DNA from: Azolla caroliniana
Lineage: Eukaryota; Polypodiophyta
Direction of reading: 5' to 3'
Assembly (NCBI GenBank): GCA_043228905.1
Contig: JBHGNT010000013.1
Coordinates: 434,001-498,000 of the forward strand
Length of the DNA stretch: 64,000 nucleotides
Below are positions 20,445 through 32,300 of this stretch, one piece after another. A program made the position numbers and the translations under genes. Position 1 is the first letter of the stretch. Each line of letters starts with the position of its first letter. Under the pieces are notes generated by a model that saw only the letters and a program-made list of their open reading frames with translations, did not search any database and was not told the origin of the DNA.

Positions 20445-21461
20445 CTACTGCAACCGAACGATGTCGTTTTCCAGATGTTGGGGTCCAGTAGCTCTATGGA
20501 ATTGTGGGCGAGTACTCCTAGGACAATGGCGAACGACATGACCGGAGGCGCCACAATACATGCACAAGCCATTAGCCCGCCGAAATTGCCGTTCAGCATC
20601 AGTCAATGGCCGAAATCGGGCTTGATCAATTTCCATGGGGACAGGAGCATCTGCCGAAGTAGGCGAGTGTGAGGATGCTTGGGGTTGTATGACCGGGGCG
20701 TGGCGTGGAAGTGAATGAGGTGGAACCCAAGTCCGGCGCTCTTCTTGGCGAAATTCGAAAAGACGATTGTCACAATGGACTGCTTGTGAAATCGCTTGGG
20801 ATAACGAGGTGGGCTCCGGAAAGTTTAAGAGAAGATTCTTGACATTGCTTCGAAGACCGCGCCGAAAGTGATCAGCTAAAGCTTGATCATCCCAATTGAC
20901 GTCGCATGCTAGTTGTCGAAATTCGGAAGCATAGACCGAAGCTGCACGTGAACCTTGTTCGAGTGCATAAATCTTGTTAAGAGTTGTACGTCGTCGGTCC
21001 GTCTCTCCAAATGTGGCCTCTAACTCGGCGAGGAAGGCGGGAAAGTCCTCCAATAAAGGTGATGAGGTTTCTACCAATGGTGCAAACCAAGCTTGGGCCG
21101 GACCGGAGAGAAGGGTGCCCACAAGGCCGACTTGTCGAAGACCATCTCCATAACGTTGAGGTTGTAGCCGAATGATAAGTCGAACTTGGTTGATGAACCC
21201 TCGGAAACGCGACCTCGTTCCATCAAATTTTTCTGGGAGGCTAACCTTAGGCTCAAGAAACTGTGACGAAGCTAGGCTAGATGTTGGTAGAAGATCGGGC
21301 TCTAGGCTAGGTTGTTGTGGGAGACTAGGGTTCGGGGGTTGTGAGGATAGGGAGGTACCGACTTGAAGTTCTTGTAAAGAATTTCGAAGAGCTTCATTTT
21401 CAAGCTGTAGTTGTCGTAAGGCTACCATTATTTGGCCTAACTCACTAGTTGAGTTGGACAT
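20445..21461 (-). CDS. Chromovirus E Gag
   Basis: A 338-aa Gag. An N-terminal coiled coil (about 5-35) is followed by a capsid-like retrotransposon-gag domain (about 75-235, with KFDGTRSRFRGFINQVRL) and a CCHC zinc knuckle, CMYCGASGHVVRHC (about 295-310). The ATG at 21461 is the first after the primer site. It ends at TAG just before the ATG-containing start of the pol frame. Homologous to the Gag of F at 36558-37721. Confidence 0.93.
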   Translation of the reverse strand: MSNSTSELGQIMVALRQLQLENEALRNSLQELQVGTSLSSQPPNPSLPQQPSLEPDLLPTSSLASSQFLEPKVSLPEKFDGTRSRFRGFINQVRLIIRLQPQRYGDGLRQVGLVGTLLSGPAQAWFAPLVETSSPLLEDFPAFLAELEATFGETDRRRTTLNKIYALEQGSRAASVYASEFRQLACDVNWDDQALADHFRRGLRSNVKNLLLNFPEPTSLSQAISQAVHCDNRLFEFRQEERRTWVPPHSLPRHAPVIQPQASSHSPTSADAPVPMEIDQARFRPLTDAERQFRRANGLCMYCGASGHVVRHCPRSTRPQFHRATGPQHLENDIVRLQ

Positions 21462-21498
21462 AGCTATGGCTTATGAGAGGGAGAGCTATGAGGATGGG

Positions 21499-21509
21499 AA
21501 GGTGAACAA
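21499..21509 (-). promoter_or_regulatory. Self-priming primer binding site of E
   Basis: TTGTTCACCTT begins 2 nt after the 5' LTR. It is the exact 11-nt reverse complement of AAGGTGAACAA at 21614-21604, the predicted 5' end of the transcript 32 nt after the TATA box. No tRNA-like TGG start is present. This is the arrangement known for Tf1-type self-priming elements. Confidence 0.75.
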
Positions 21510-21511
21510 AT

Positions 21512-21864
21512 TGTCACGGATCATAAACTCAAGAGACAACGAAGAAGATAACCAAATGGACAAGAAAGAAGATAGTACTAAAGGAAAGACTCCATAACTG
21601 GTGTTGTTCACCTTGAATTCCTTCAAGGTGAACTCCTCTATTTATACTACATGGCATGCATACTTGTTGCACGCATGTGAATCTACAATAGAGCATGTAG
21701 GTATGCATGCATGTGCCAAGTGTAAATACTACAAGGGAGCAACTATGCACATGATGCTAGCAAAATAATAAGGACCAATTACATACATAACTAGTACTAG
21801 ATATCTTGGTTAACTCATAATAGTAGATTATAACATGGTCGTGTCAAGAGTTCGAATCTTGACA
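21512..21864 (-). repeat. 5' LTR of chromovirus E
   Basis: Pairs with 16572-16924. TATA is at 21646-21639 and the predicted transcript start is at 21614 (minus strand). Confidence 0.95.
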
Positions 21865-24800
21865 TCCGCATAAACTCATCCGGTACTCCGTCACCCGTCT
21901 CTCTGGACTCCAATCGGCTTAAGTAATCCGCTACGGCATGCTATATACCAGGTCGGTGGAATATTTCAAACTCGAACTCCTGTAACAATAAGGTCCACCG
22001 GGCCAATTTTCCGGTGAGTGACGCCTTGGACACTAGGTAAAGGAGTGCGAATGATCTACATGGAAGGAAAACTTCCTTCCCAATAAATAGTGCCGAAACT
22101 TTGTCACACTGTAGATCATCCCTAGGGCTTCCCGTTCCGTAGTAGAGTAGTTCCGCTCTGCTTGGGATAGCTTCCGGCTTGCATAGTACACTGGCCGGTA
22201 CCACTTTGGTTCCGTAAGCTGCATCAGTACGCTTCCGATTGCGATGTCGGAGGCATCCACGAACACGTGAAATTCTTTACTCCAATCCGGAGGCTGCACT
22301 ACCGGTGCTTGCAACAATAGTACCTTGAGGGCCTTATACGCCCTATCCTCAGTGTCGGTCCATTGGAATGGTGTCCGATGTACGGCGGCATGTAACGGTG
22401 TAGCCAGGTCGGCCAAGTATCGGAGCATCCGGTTGTGCCACCGGATCTGGCCTAAGAACCGGCTTAATGCCTTTGCCGTTGCCGGCGCCGGTGCTTCTAA
22501 TATGGCTTTCACTTTGTCTGGGTCGACTGCAATACCTTCCTGGCTCACAATATGTTCTAATAAAGTTCCACTGGACATGCCAAATACACACTTTGCCGGA
22601 TTCAAGCTTAGCCGGTATGCTCTACACTTTTCTAGACAAAGACGGAGGTGCTAAAAATGGTCCTCCTCCCGGCTATAGACGGCGAAATCGTCAAGGAAAA
22701 CCTACATAAAAGCCGGAATATATTCACCAAAGATTTCCATGATGATTCGTTGAAATGTTGTCGGTGTCGTTTTGAGTCCGAACATCATCACCACGGCCAC
22801 AAACACCCACCATTCGGTGACGAATGTCGTTTTCTCTTGGTCGTCGGGGTGCATCCGGATCTGATTATACCCGCTGAATCCGTCTAGGAAGCTATAGACC
22901 TCGTGGCCGGCGACGGCATCCAACACTCCATCTGTGAACAGAAGTGGAAACGCATCCATTACCGTAGCCGCATTGAGTTTCCGGTAGTCCACGCAAACTC
23001 GAATTTTTCCGTTCTTCTTCGGTACGACTACGATCGGGCTTAGCCATGTCGCTTTCTTTACCGGACGGATAAAGCCAACTCTTAGCAGTTTGGCAGCATA
23101 ATTGGGATTCATCCGGTACCGTCTTTGTGCCACTGGTTTTGCATCCTTGCTCAAGTGCACTTGATGCTGGTATAACTGAGGGTCGAGTCCTCGCATATCT
23201 TCGTATGACCAGGCAAATACGTCGCGAAATTCCGTGAGAAGTGTTATCATCGCCGTTTTTTCTCCGGACTTCATCTCCTTGGTGATGTGCACCGGTTTTG
23301 CTTCGTCCGTGGTGCCTAAATTCACCTCTTCCAGTTGCGATGCTTTTACGCACTGTGAAACGGCCATTTCCCGTTCCAATGCTTCCTGCGCTTGTCGTAA
23401 CTCCCGGATTGCTTCTTTATCCGGTTCTGCTTCCGCCTCTTCCGGTTGCGGTAAGTATGGTGCTACGGCTTCGGCAATGTCAATTTCGAAGAGGGGTATG
23501 ATCTTCGGGTTTTCCTGCAGGTATTGAGCTTCTTCTTCGTCCTCTAACCCTTCTAGCATGTTGACGCATTCCGCATACAATGGTGTACATTCCTTGCCAG
23601 TGCTCGTCCTTGGCTGTGTTGGTACCCGTACCTTGGCTTTTCCTCGCCGGAAGGTAATTATATTTTTTCGCCAATTCTGTTTGATATGTGTCGTTTTCAA
23701 CCATGGCCGCCCCAGCAGTAGCGGGTATGCGCCTTGTGCTTGTAATTGTAGCACTACGGCCGAGATGTGAAATGTATGACCGCCGACGGTGACTTCTAAT
23801 TTCCGTATTAATCCTGTCGGCCGCACTGAGCTTGTATCGGCCATTCGCAACCAGAACGTACACGGCTCCCACTCATGGATTCCTAGGTCATCACACGTCC
23901 AGAGGCTTATTACATTTACCCCAGAGCCTCCGTCTATAACTGTGCCGGGGAGTTCTTTCCCTTTTACAATGGCAATGATTACCGGACTGTTGGTGTCTAC
24001 CACTGTTGGTCCCTCCTCCGGATTCGAGAAGAGTACCAGTGTCGGTGATGGTTCTCCTGCCTTCATGGCCGTCTTCAGTCCTTCCGTGAATCTTGGCACG
24101 AGTTGTAGGAGTCTTCCTAGTGGTAACGTAATCTGGCATTCTTGCAACGCCTGCCATGTCTCGTTCTCGGAGTGACTGCCGCCGGCAAGCCCTGCGGTGT
24201 TCTCCTTTTGCTGCTGTAAGTCTGTGACATTCTGCTCGTTTTCTTTCTTTACCCATTCCGTTGCTTGTTTCCGGATGGTCTCCTGTGTCTCCCATTCCTT
24301 GGCCATGCCCTTCGACCTTGTGGTCACCTGCTGCAGGTCTGCCACCTTAGGGACTACCATATTTACCGCCAGTCGTTTTTCATAGCTCTTCACCAGGCAT
24401 TGGTTACTATAATGGCCTTCCTGTCGGCAATAGTAGCAGTAGGCCTTCCGAGTATTGCTAGATTCGGCATTGTCTGTTGTACCCGGGGCAGGTCCTACGG
24501 TACACGCGGGGTTTTGTACCGGTTGGCTACTTGGAGCTCCTTGTTCCGGATCCCGGGGGTAGCCGCCTTTTTTTAAATGCCGTTTTTTGTTATAGCTCTT
24601 CTTATTACGGTACTCTTGATGGGGTTGCCCGTTATATCTGCCGTATTCCTCCCGTTGCTGACGATATCCGGGGGGGTGCTCCCGGTCGTACTGTTCGTAT
24701 CGTCTATTGTAATCCTGGTACCGATCATGCCGGTCATAGTTATCTCGCCGATCACCGTACCGGACCTCATTTTCCCATCGTTCGCCATACCGGACATCAT

Positions 24801-26188
24801 TTTCCCATCGCTCGCCATACCGGACATCCTGTGCCGGTCGGTCACGGTCCATTCGCCGCCAGCGTTCGTCTTCTTTATCCCAGCTGCTGCGTGGCTCAAT
24901 TTGTCGGACGGGCGGTGCTTGCCGATTCAACAGATTATACTCGCACCTATCCGTCGTATGGCTCTTGGATTGACCGATTACACATTGCGTCCTCATAGTG
25001 CATTCCAGAGCCGAGTGTCCGGAATTCAAGCAGGTTGTGCACTGTATTGCTTGCCGAAACCGGAGGTCTTCATCGGACGGTAACGCCCGTTGAAGTGCTC
25101 CCAGTGTGAGCCAGGAGCTTGTCTTTTCCATCTCTCTCACCTGGTCAATGACCTGGTCGATGGTACTTGTGCGGAAGTCGATTACCGTGCAAACCGTGCG
25201 TAGGGGTTCCCGGAGCGCGTTTAGGAATATCGTCCGTAATTCCTCCTCCGGGGGTGCACGGGCAAGCTGACTATGCATCCGTTGAAACCGGATGACAAAT
25301 TGGGGAATGCTCTCCCCTGCCTCTTGCCGGATGGTATAAAATAAGCCTACCATTACGGTCTGGTCTACCTCCTTCTGAAAAAAATGCAAGAATTTAGCTT
25401 TTAAATCTGCAAAGGTGTTGATGGTAGACGGGTCTTGCGTCCGGCGCCATCTTGTTGCCGGTCCCTCCAATGTGACGCCAAACTCTGCTATCTTAGAGCG
25501 TTCTTCTTCGCTGGGACACATGATTGGCTTCCCATGTCTGTTCAAAGGCGTGCACATGAGCTTCCGCGTCCGGATCATCTCTATACTTGGAGTACTGGAA
25601 CGGCATGTCGTTGTCCGGTATCGGTGCGCGGGCTGGTAGTGTTGGTGCTCGTTCCGGAATTTTCTCCGGTGTCGGTGGTCTTTCCCGATTTGTTTCCGGC
25701 GTCGGTTGCTTCTCCTCTTCCTTTGGTGACGGAGGCCTCTCCTCTTCGACTTCCGGTGTCGGAGGTCTCTCTTCCTCTACTGGTTCCGGGGGTTCCAACG
25801 TTAGCACTTCCGGTGTCGGTAAGGTATCTGATCCTTCGTCCTCCGGTCCGCCCGGGGTTTCGTTGCTGCTACGGTAGTTCGTGTGCACATTGTATTCCCC
25901 TTCGGAGTCCGATTCATATGCTGAAAAAGCTTCTGCTTCACCTTCTCCGTTTGCCAACGCGTGGAGAAGGGATTCGGTCTCCCGGAGGCTGCTTAGGCTG
26001 CTGCCGTCGTCCGGGTGCGATGTTTGTTGTAACCAGAGGGAGTCCTCCGCTACTCTCCGGATTATGTTGGAAAACGAGTGATCCGCTCTAATTTCCTGCG
26101 CCACTTGCTGGAAAGCCTCGCGTCTCCTTTGCCTTTCGGCAAGGCGTCGAGTTCGGTCTGTAACCAGGTCGTGCGTTGATCTAGACAT
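21865..26188 (-). pseudogene. Element B gag-PR-RT-RNase H (decayed)
   Basis: The ATG at 26188 opens a charged N-terminal region of about 215 aa with repeated Pro/Glu words such as RPPTPE, leading into the MPFQYSKYR segment that corresponds to the first Met seen in A. A frameshift near 25510 follows. Next come the capsid region, knuckles CTTCLNSGHSALEC and a second one that lost a Cys (CVIGQSKSHTTDRC), an Arg/Tyr/Asp-rich repeat linker (RYGERWEN words), a third knuckle CYYCRQEGHYSNQC, protease with DGGSG, RT and RNase H. TAG codons interrupt RT just before FLDD (about 22700) and again about 50 nt later. A small frameshift lies near 22050 and another TAG near 21942. Chromovirus E separates it from its integrase. 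Confidence 0.9.
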
Positions 26189-26241
26189 CCATCCGTGCCG
26201 TCGTTCGCTACAAAAACAGGAATCGTGGTCACCAAAAGATG

Positions 26242-26675
26242 TGTTAACTCTTCGGGCCGGACAATGGCCTAACACAGGGTGTCTACGGGAGACACTTCAC
26301 CAAAGGGTGTTACGGCAACCGGATTAGACTTCACCGCTTAATCCGACTTAATTAAGTTACTTATTAGGATCGTCTTTCATAACACGCATAAGATATAACA
26401 ATTAAGACAGAACGGCAATTAACACAGAGAGATAACAACGCTTAAGCTTTTATTAATTAACCGCTAACTATTACATTGTATGCGGGCCTTTAAATAGGTT
26501 TCCGGTCTGTATTACAAAACGGTGCCATCCGCACCTGTTCGGGATCGGTCCGGATCCGGAACGGCATACCGTTTCCGGTCCGTCCGTCCACACTCATAGC
26601 TTAATTACAACCACATTCCTACTACTTAATTAGCTCTCCGTTTCCCACTCTGGACTCCTTTGCCGGCCGGTAACA
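26242..26675 (-). repeat. 5' LTR of element B
   Basis: 434 bp, paired with 11530-11963. Outer flank CACGT. Confidence 0.95.
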
Positions 26676-26680
26676 CACGT

Positions 26681-26957
26681 CCTTCACAAGAATGAGGTTG
26701 TCTTCGGCAAGACTCTTCACCCCCTTCTCACTCATGTGACAAAGTCTTTTGTGCCACAGCTCACCGGTAGTGTCGGATGCTATGTTCACTTCTTCTTGGC
26801 ATATCCAGGCATGCATCAAGTACAGTGTGTTGATCTTCCGGGCTCGAGCCATTATCAAGCTTCCCTTGCTGAACTTCATAACTCTGTTCCGGATGCTACC
26901 CATGTAGCCTTCATCATCTAGTCGACCGGCTGATATCAGGTTAAGTCGAACCTCCGG
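26681..26957 (-). pseudogene. Copia C GAG-pre-integrase fragment
   Basis: Encodes VRLNLISAGRLDDEGY and LWHKRLCHMSEKG, the conserved region before copia integrase, including the two His of the zinc site. It continues into 11524 across the B insertion and into 33872 across the D insertion. No stop lies within the piece itself. Confidence 0.88.
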
Positions 26958-26962
26958 AACGT

Positions 26963-27579
26963 TGTCGCGAAGAAAACCGTCCACAAGCGGAATCGGTGCA
27001 CCGGAGCGTATGAACCGGCTCTTCATACACGTACGCCTTATGTTGTACATAGAAGATCCTAGGTAGGAAGATTCGGTAGGTAAGAAGTTAATAGGAAACG
27101 GCTCCCTTCTTGCCTATAAAAGGAGGGAGACGAGGAGGAGGAAGGGATCGCGGAATTAGAGAGGACGAAGTGCTGTCGGATTGCGGACCGAAGGCTTCTC
27201 TCTCTTCCATACTCTGTAGCTCCTTTCTGTGCAGGTTTTCGGGAGGCTCGCGCTGCTCTGAGGAATGCCCAAGTGCTTCCGGCAGCACCTCCAACCTACT
27301 CCTTTCTTTCTGAGCGTTTGCGAACAGGCATCGGCATCTGTTCGCCGGCCTGTTCAGTTGTAACCGACTTCGTGTTCTTGTTCTTTGTCTTTGTTAATAC
27401 ATAAATACATTCGTGTCTCTCTGTGTCGCTGTCCCACTCGCGTCTTTGTGTCGAAGGGCCGTGTCCCTGTGAATCTACGCTCGCACGTAGTGGGTCTCTT
27501 CTCCTTTCTCTCTTGCTCTTCGGTACAGGACCCCCGAGGTCCCGCCTCATTCCACACATCCGTGAGGAATACCTCGACA
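26963..27579 (+). repeat. 5' LTR of element D
   Basis: 617 bp with a TATA box (TATAAAA) at 27115-27121. Matches 33251-33867. Confidence 0.95.
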
Positions 27580-27622
27580 TCTTGGTGAACCCGACGTGAA
27601 GGAGGCGGCAGAAGAGCAGAAG

Positions 27623-29362
27623 ATGAAAGGGTCGGATCTTGCGGAGGCCATGGCTTCGGCCGTGGATCGGATATTGAGCGCACGCGAGGGCTCCGGCGCC
27701 CTCGACAGAGCCATTGAGGCGGTCGTCGGTACGATCGGCTGGTTCAGCAGAAAGGATGCCACGAAGTATTTGGCGTCCTACGGGGCAGAAATGCTGATGC
27801 GGGACATTCCGGAAGAGAGGCGTCTTGCTGGATTCCCTCGAGTGGCGATGCCGAGCATCCATGCGGAGGTGCTCGAGGTGCGGGCGGAGAGTCGTACCTG
27901 GGAGGAGTTCGAAGGTCGACTCCAAGAAAAATACGGGCTGGACGACGCGCTCCGGCTTTTGAAACGGGACTTCATGGAGTGGGTGGAGTCCCCCGGCAAG
28001 GGAAGAAACGCGTCGGCACTCCTCCAGGAGTTCGAAGAACGCTTTGCGTGCCTTTCGGCGCTTGACCGAACCGTTCTGGATACGAGCCGGGTCCTACTGT
28101 TCGTCAAGTCGGTGGACGAGCGGGACCGGGATCAAGTCGGCTCCTTGCTGGAAACCGAAGACGGGCTGACGACCGACTGGGCTGCGGTTAAGAGAGTCTG
28201 TGGCCGTTTCGACAAACGGCGAGAATGGGCTGACAACGGGGCGGCTGGTGCGGGCTCTGTCACGGCAAGGAGGCTTGAACCGGCACCGCAAGGGCGAAGG
28301 GAAGAAACCCGGGAATGGCTCGAAACCGGTCCGGCTTCGACCGGCATGGTCAGTGGCTCGTCCGGAGGAGCAGCGCTGGAGGAGTTGACGCGGGCGATAA
28401 AGGATCTCCAGATCGCCCAGACTCGAAGGGAAGGCGGCGAACCGGCTCGTGACCGACGGCCGGTAGCAGGGAACAGGTGCATGTGGTGCGACGAGGTCGG
28501 CCACATCCAGAAGGACTGCGGCGATTTCGCAGAAGCGTTGAGGAACTGGGTGGTGTACCTGTGGGAAGGCCGGGTGCACGCCAGCGATACCAGAAGGGCC
28601 CTAAACCGAAACGACGGGCGAGGAGGAATGAAGAGACTGATGGAAGAGGCAGCGGCCCAACACGTGGAGGCCATCCACTACTCGGCGTCGGCCGGCATTC
28701 AGGTCGGGGGCAGCGTGGTTCGAAAGGAGGGCAATGACGGATTCTGGTCGGCAATGCTAGAAGGTCTTGCCGGCGCGCGGCTAAGGAAAGATGAAACGGA
28801 CCGCGCTGAGAGACGGGTCCGGGAAATAACCGGGTGGAGCGATCCGGTCGAGGAGAAGACGGGTTTCGTAGAAGCCGCCTGCCGGAACTACGAGGCTCTG
28901 GTAGAAGACAAACGAGTGGGGAAAGTCGGAGCGGCCGGGCCCTCACAACGGTACGAGACCCGATTCGGGCCACGACGGAACGATGCCGGTGGGTCCAGCT
29001 CGCAAGATAACCCCAGGAAGGGCGGATACCGACTGGGGACGGAAATAGAAAGGACTACGGACCTACGAAAGGTCCTAGAAGAACGGATCCTCGACAGCAA
29101 AGTGGAGCTGTCATTGCGAGAGGTGCTAGGGATCGCCAAGAAGGAGTTCCACGACTCCATTGTGGACCTGGTGAAACAGAAGAGGCTGTCGACGGAGACG
29201 GAACCGGAAAGACCGGTGGAGGTGCGAACGACGCACATCGACGACATGGCGCTGGAAGATGAGTCGGCGGAGAGCCACTATTCAAGGCCGCACTGGGCCC
29301 GAGCGACCACGGAGATGTTCAGGAACCGGTGGTGGCATTGGTGGACCACGGTTCGGAAATAA
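27623..29362 (+). CDS. Element D Gag-like protein
   Basis: About 579 aa from the ATG at 27623 (the frame is open back to 27596). An alpha-helical N-terminal capsid-like region (about 10-220) with Trp-rich words such as TWEEFEGRLQEKYG is followed by a Gly/Arg-rich linker, a CCHC knuckle CMWCDEVGHIQKDC (about 285-300) and a long charged C-terminal half (to about 560). It ends at TAA, overlapping the start of the protease frame by 34 nt. I recognise it as Gag from position and knuckle only. The overlap could be a programmed frameshift or a decay mutation. Confidence 0.75.
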   Translation: MKGSDLAEAMASAVDRILSAREGSGALDRAIEAVVGTIGWFSRKDATKYLASYGAEMLMRDIPEERRLAGFPRVAMPSIHAEVLEVRAESRTWEEFEGRLQEKYGLDDALRLLKRDFMEWVESPGKGRNASALLQEFEERFACLSALDRTVLDTSRVLLFVKSVDERDRDQVGSLLETEDGLTTDWAAVKRVCGRFDKRREWADNGAAGAGSVTARRLEPAPQGRREETREWLETGPASTGMVSGSSGGAALEELTRAIKDLQIAQTRREGGEPARDRRPVAGNRCMWCDEVGHIQKDCGDFAEALRNWVVYLWEGRVHASDTRRALNRNDGRGGMKRLMEEAAAQHVEAIHYSASAGIQVGGSVVRKEGNDGFWSAMLEGLAGARLRKDETDRAERRVREITGWSDPVEEKTGFVEAACRNYEALVEDKRVGKVGAAGPSQRYETRFGPRRNDAGGSSSQDNPRKGGYRLGTEIERTTDLRKVLEERILDSKVELSLREVLGIAKKEFHDSIVDLVKQKRLSTETEPERPVEVRTTHIDDMALEDESAESHYSRPHWARATTEMFRNRWWHWWTTVRK

Positions 29363-32300
29363 ACCTGATGTCCATGGACTTCTATAAGAAGGGAAAGTGG
29401 CCGATCAACACCAAGCACGGGTGGAAGATACGGGCGGCGACGCGCGCCACCGAGGAACTGCACGGGGCCTGCCCGAACGTGCGAGTCAAGATCGGCGACG
29501 TCGAGATTGACCAGCACTTCTTCGTGCAGGAGACGTCCTCGCACCCGGTCATATTAGGGGAACCATACATCACGACGGCGCGAATGGAGACCAAGGTGCT
29601 GGACAATGGTTCGGCCTACACGAGGGTCAAAAGTCAGGACGGGCGCCATTCGGTCCAATTTCTGACGGTGCGGCCGAACCACGAGCGAAACCGCGAATCC
29701 CTCGGTGGCGAGAACCGGGAGGATTTTTAGAGAGGGTGGCCAAGGCATGGGGCCGAGACAGCCCGGACACTCGGGAAAGACCCCACGACTGTACGATAGA
29801 ACCGAAATCGAAGGAACCCTGTACGATAGGTAGGAAATTTTGCTTCTCCAACAACGGAGGGTGTATGATAGTCGGCATCGTCGGCCGAGAAAAGACAAGG
29901 GCGGAAGTGCGACTTCGAGCGTGCGGAGTTCTCGGCCCGGACGAGGAAATCAGCGGAGCCGTGGAGGCGATCTCCTTTGACAACACCTTGGGAATGCTGA
30001 GGGAGGTAGCCGGAGAAGACCTTAACGAAGACCGGACGATACCGGTATGTTCCGAAGAGATGTACAAAGTCATCGCGAACTTCAGTCGAGGGCTCGGGTC
30101 GGATCGGATGGCCCGAGTTAGCACGAGGTACAAGACTGTGGACCGGAAGGTAAGGCCAGTCGCGGCACCCTTACCGGAGGGCAGCGAGTCCCGAATCAGA
30201 GGGGTTGCGTCGGACCCCAGTTTACGAGATCCGGCCTGCATAGGACACACCTTCACCGATGGGATGCTCCGGGAGCTCAAGATCGGTGGGGGCGGGTTCC
30301 TACTGCCGGCGGAAGAAGACCGGTTTCGGAGAATGCTCGGAAGGCACGGGAAAGCCTTCGCATTCTCGCCGGAAGAGATCGGGTGCGTAGACCCGACAAT
30401 CGTGGAGCCGATGGTGATATTCACGGTACCGCATGTGCCGTGGAATCTCAAGCCGATTCTGGTACCAAGAGCTCACATCCCGGAGTTGATGGAGCTACTG
30501 AGGCAGAAAGTCGATATGGGTATTCTCGAACCGTCGAGCGCGCCATACTCGAACCGATGGTTTACCGTACCAAAGAAAAACGGAACATTGCGCTTCATTC
30601 AGGACCTACAGCCGGTCAACAGAGTGACCATTCGGAACGCAGGAATCGAACCGACCATAGACGAGTTCGCGGAGGCCTTCGCCGGAAGGTTGATTTACTC
30701 GGTCAGTGATCTGTACTCGGGGTACGACCAGTTCTAACTAGCCGTGGAGAGCAGAGACATTACGACGATGCGAACTCCCCTCGGCCTAGTGCGAATGTGT
30801 ACCCTGCCACAAGGAGGGACCAACTCAGTGGCCCACATGGTGAATGCAATGAACAAGGTACTGAGGGATTGCATCCCGGACATCACCATGCCATTTCTGG
30901 ACGACATCCCGATAAAGGGGTGCCCGGTGGAAGAGACGGACGAGACCGTCGGGCCGGACGGATGCCGGCGATTCGTGGCAACACACATCGACGACTGCGA
31001 GAAGGTGCTACAAAGGCTAGAGGATGCGAGGCTCACCTTCTCCGGGGAGAAATCGGCCTTCGGGCAATCAGAAATCCTGGTGGTCGGACACCTGTGTGGT
31101 CTGTATGGCCGGAAGCCGTCTCTGGCAAAAGTAGAAGCCATCTCTGCGATGAAGACCGACTGTAGCTCGGTTACGGAAGTTCGGAGGTTCCTGGGGGCAT
31201 GCGCGTTCTACCACATATGGATCCTGCATTACGCCCACGTTACGGAGCCGCTATACGGGTTGCTAAAAAAGGGGCGAAAATTCGAGTGGCGAGACGAGCA
31301 CACGGAGTCGGTCCGGAAGCTAAAGGAAGCTCTTGCGGCAGCACCAGCGCTCCGGAATGCTGTCTACGAGAAGGGTACCCCGGTATACATAACGGTGGAT
31401 ACGAGTCCGACCGGGATCGGATGGGTCGTCAACCAAGAAGACGAGGACGGCACCCGGTTCCCGATCCGATTCGGTGCAAAGGTCCTCAGTGAGCGGCAGC
31501 GAGGGTACGCCCAGGTTAAACGCGAACTCTGGGGTATCGTTTCGGCAGTAAAGGGCGACAAAGACTACCTGATCGGGACGGAAGTGATTATCGAGACGAA
31601 TTGCCTGCCAATTCTCGGCATGGTATCCGGATGCGCGACACCAGACCTGGCGATGCTCAGGTGGATAGCGTACATCAAGTCCCTGGATCCGGAAATACGG
31701 CACATTTCCTGACGAGGGCGGCATGGTTTCGGAGGACGAAGAAGTCGGCGTGGACTTCTTCGAGGCGGCGTATGTGACGACCGATGGGACGAGCACACCG
31801 GCACTTAACAACTTCGACGAGAGCAAGTACGACGGCGAGTGGCTCCAGATCGGTGGATTTTTGAGGACGATGACGCCGGATGCGTCGTGGACGAAGGACG
31901 AGGCCAACCGGATCTGGAAGAAAGCCTACCGATTCTTTCTCCGGGACGGATACTTATGGAAGCACCCGAAGAAAAGGAACGGCGTCCCGCTCCGGGTGGT
32001 GGCGATGAAGGAAGAACAGGAGGAGTTGCTGACGGCCTACCACGACAGCCCTTGGGCCGGACACCGTGGAACGTGGGCCACGTTCGAGAAGATACAGGGG
32101 AAGTACTGGTGGCTGGGACTGTACCGGGACGTGCATCGGTTCGTGACAACTTGCGAGAGCTGTCAGATGCACTCCATAGTCCGACACCGGGACGAGCTTC
32201 ACCCTACGTACCCTCCGACCATCCACTTCAAATGGATGGTAGATCTAGTGACGATGCCGATGGGCGTAGGACAGATGCGGTATCTGGTCCTGGCTCAAGA

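Larger units (their letters stand above)
16567..21869 (-). mobile_element. Chromovirus E (Ty3/gypsy with chromodomain), inserted in B
   Basis: A complete 5.3-kb element with 353-bp LTRs (16572-16924 and 21512-21864) that differ at one base by eye, and a perfect 5-bp target duplication TCCGC (16567-16571 and 21865-21869). It interrupts B between RNase H and integrase. The purine tract AAGAAGGGGGATAA precedes the 3' LTR. One nonsense codon is visible in pol, so it is nearly intact and the youngest datable insertion in the window. Confidence 0.96.
11525..26680 (-). mobile_element. Ty3/gypsy element B, complete but decayed, interrupted by E
   Basis: Bounded by 434-bp LTRs and by a perfect 5-bp target duplication CACGT (11525-11529 and 26676-26680). 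Without the nested E insertion it is about 9.85 kb. The order is 5' LTR, gag with an N-terminal extension, PR, RT, RNase H, integrase, A/T spacer, additional ORF, conserved 37-nt block, 3' LTR. The two LTRs differ at about 5 positions by eye. It is a relative of A, with GC-richer coding sequence and several stops and frameshifts. The 5' LTR is followed by TTTTGGTGACCACGATTCC (26238 downward), a candidate tRNA primer site whose tRNA I cannot name. Confidence 0.95.
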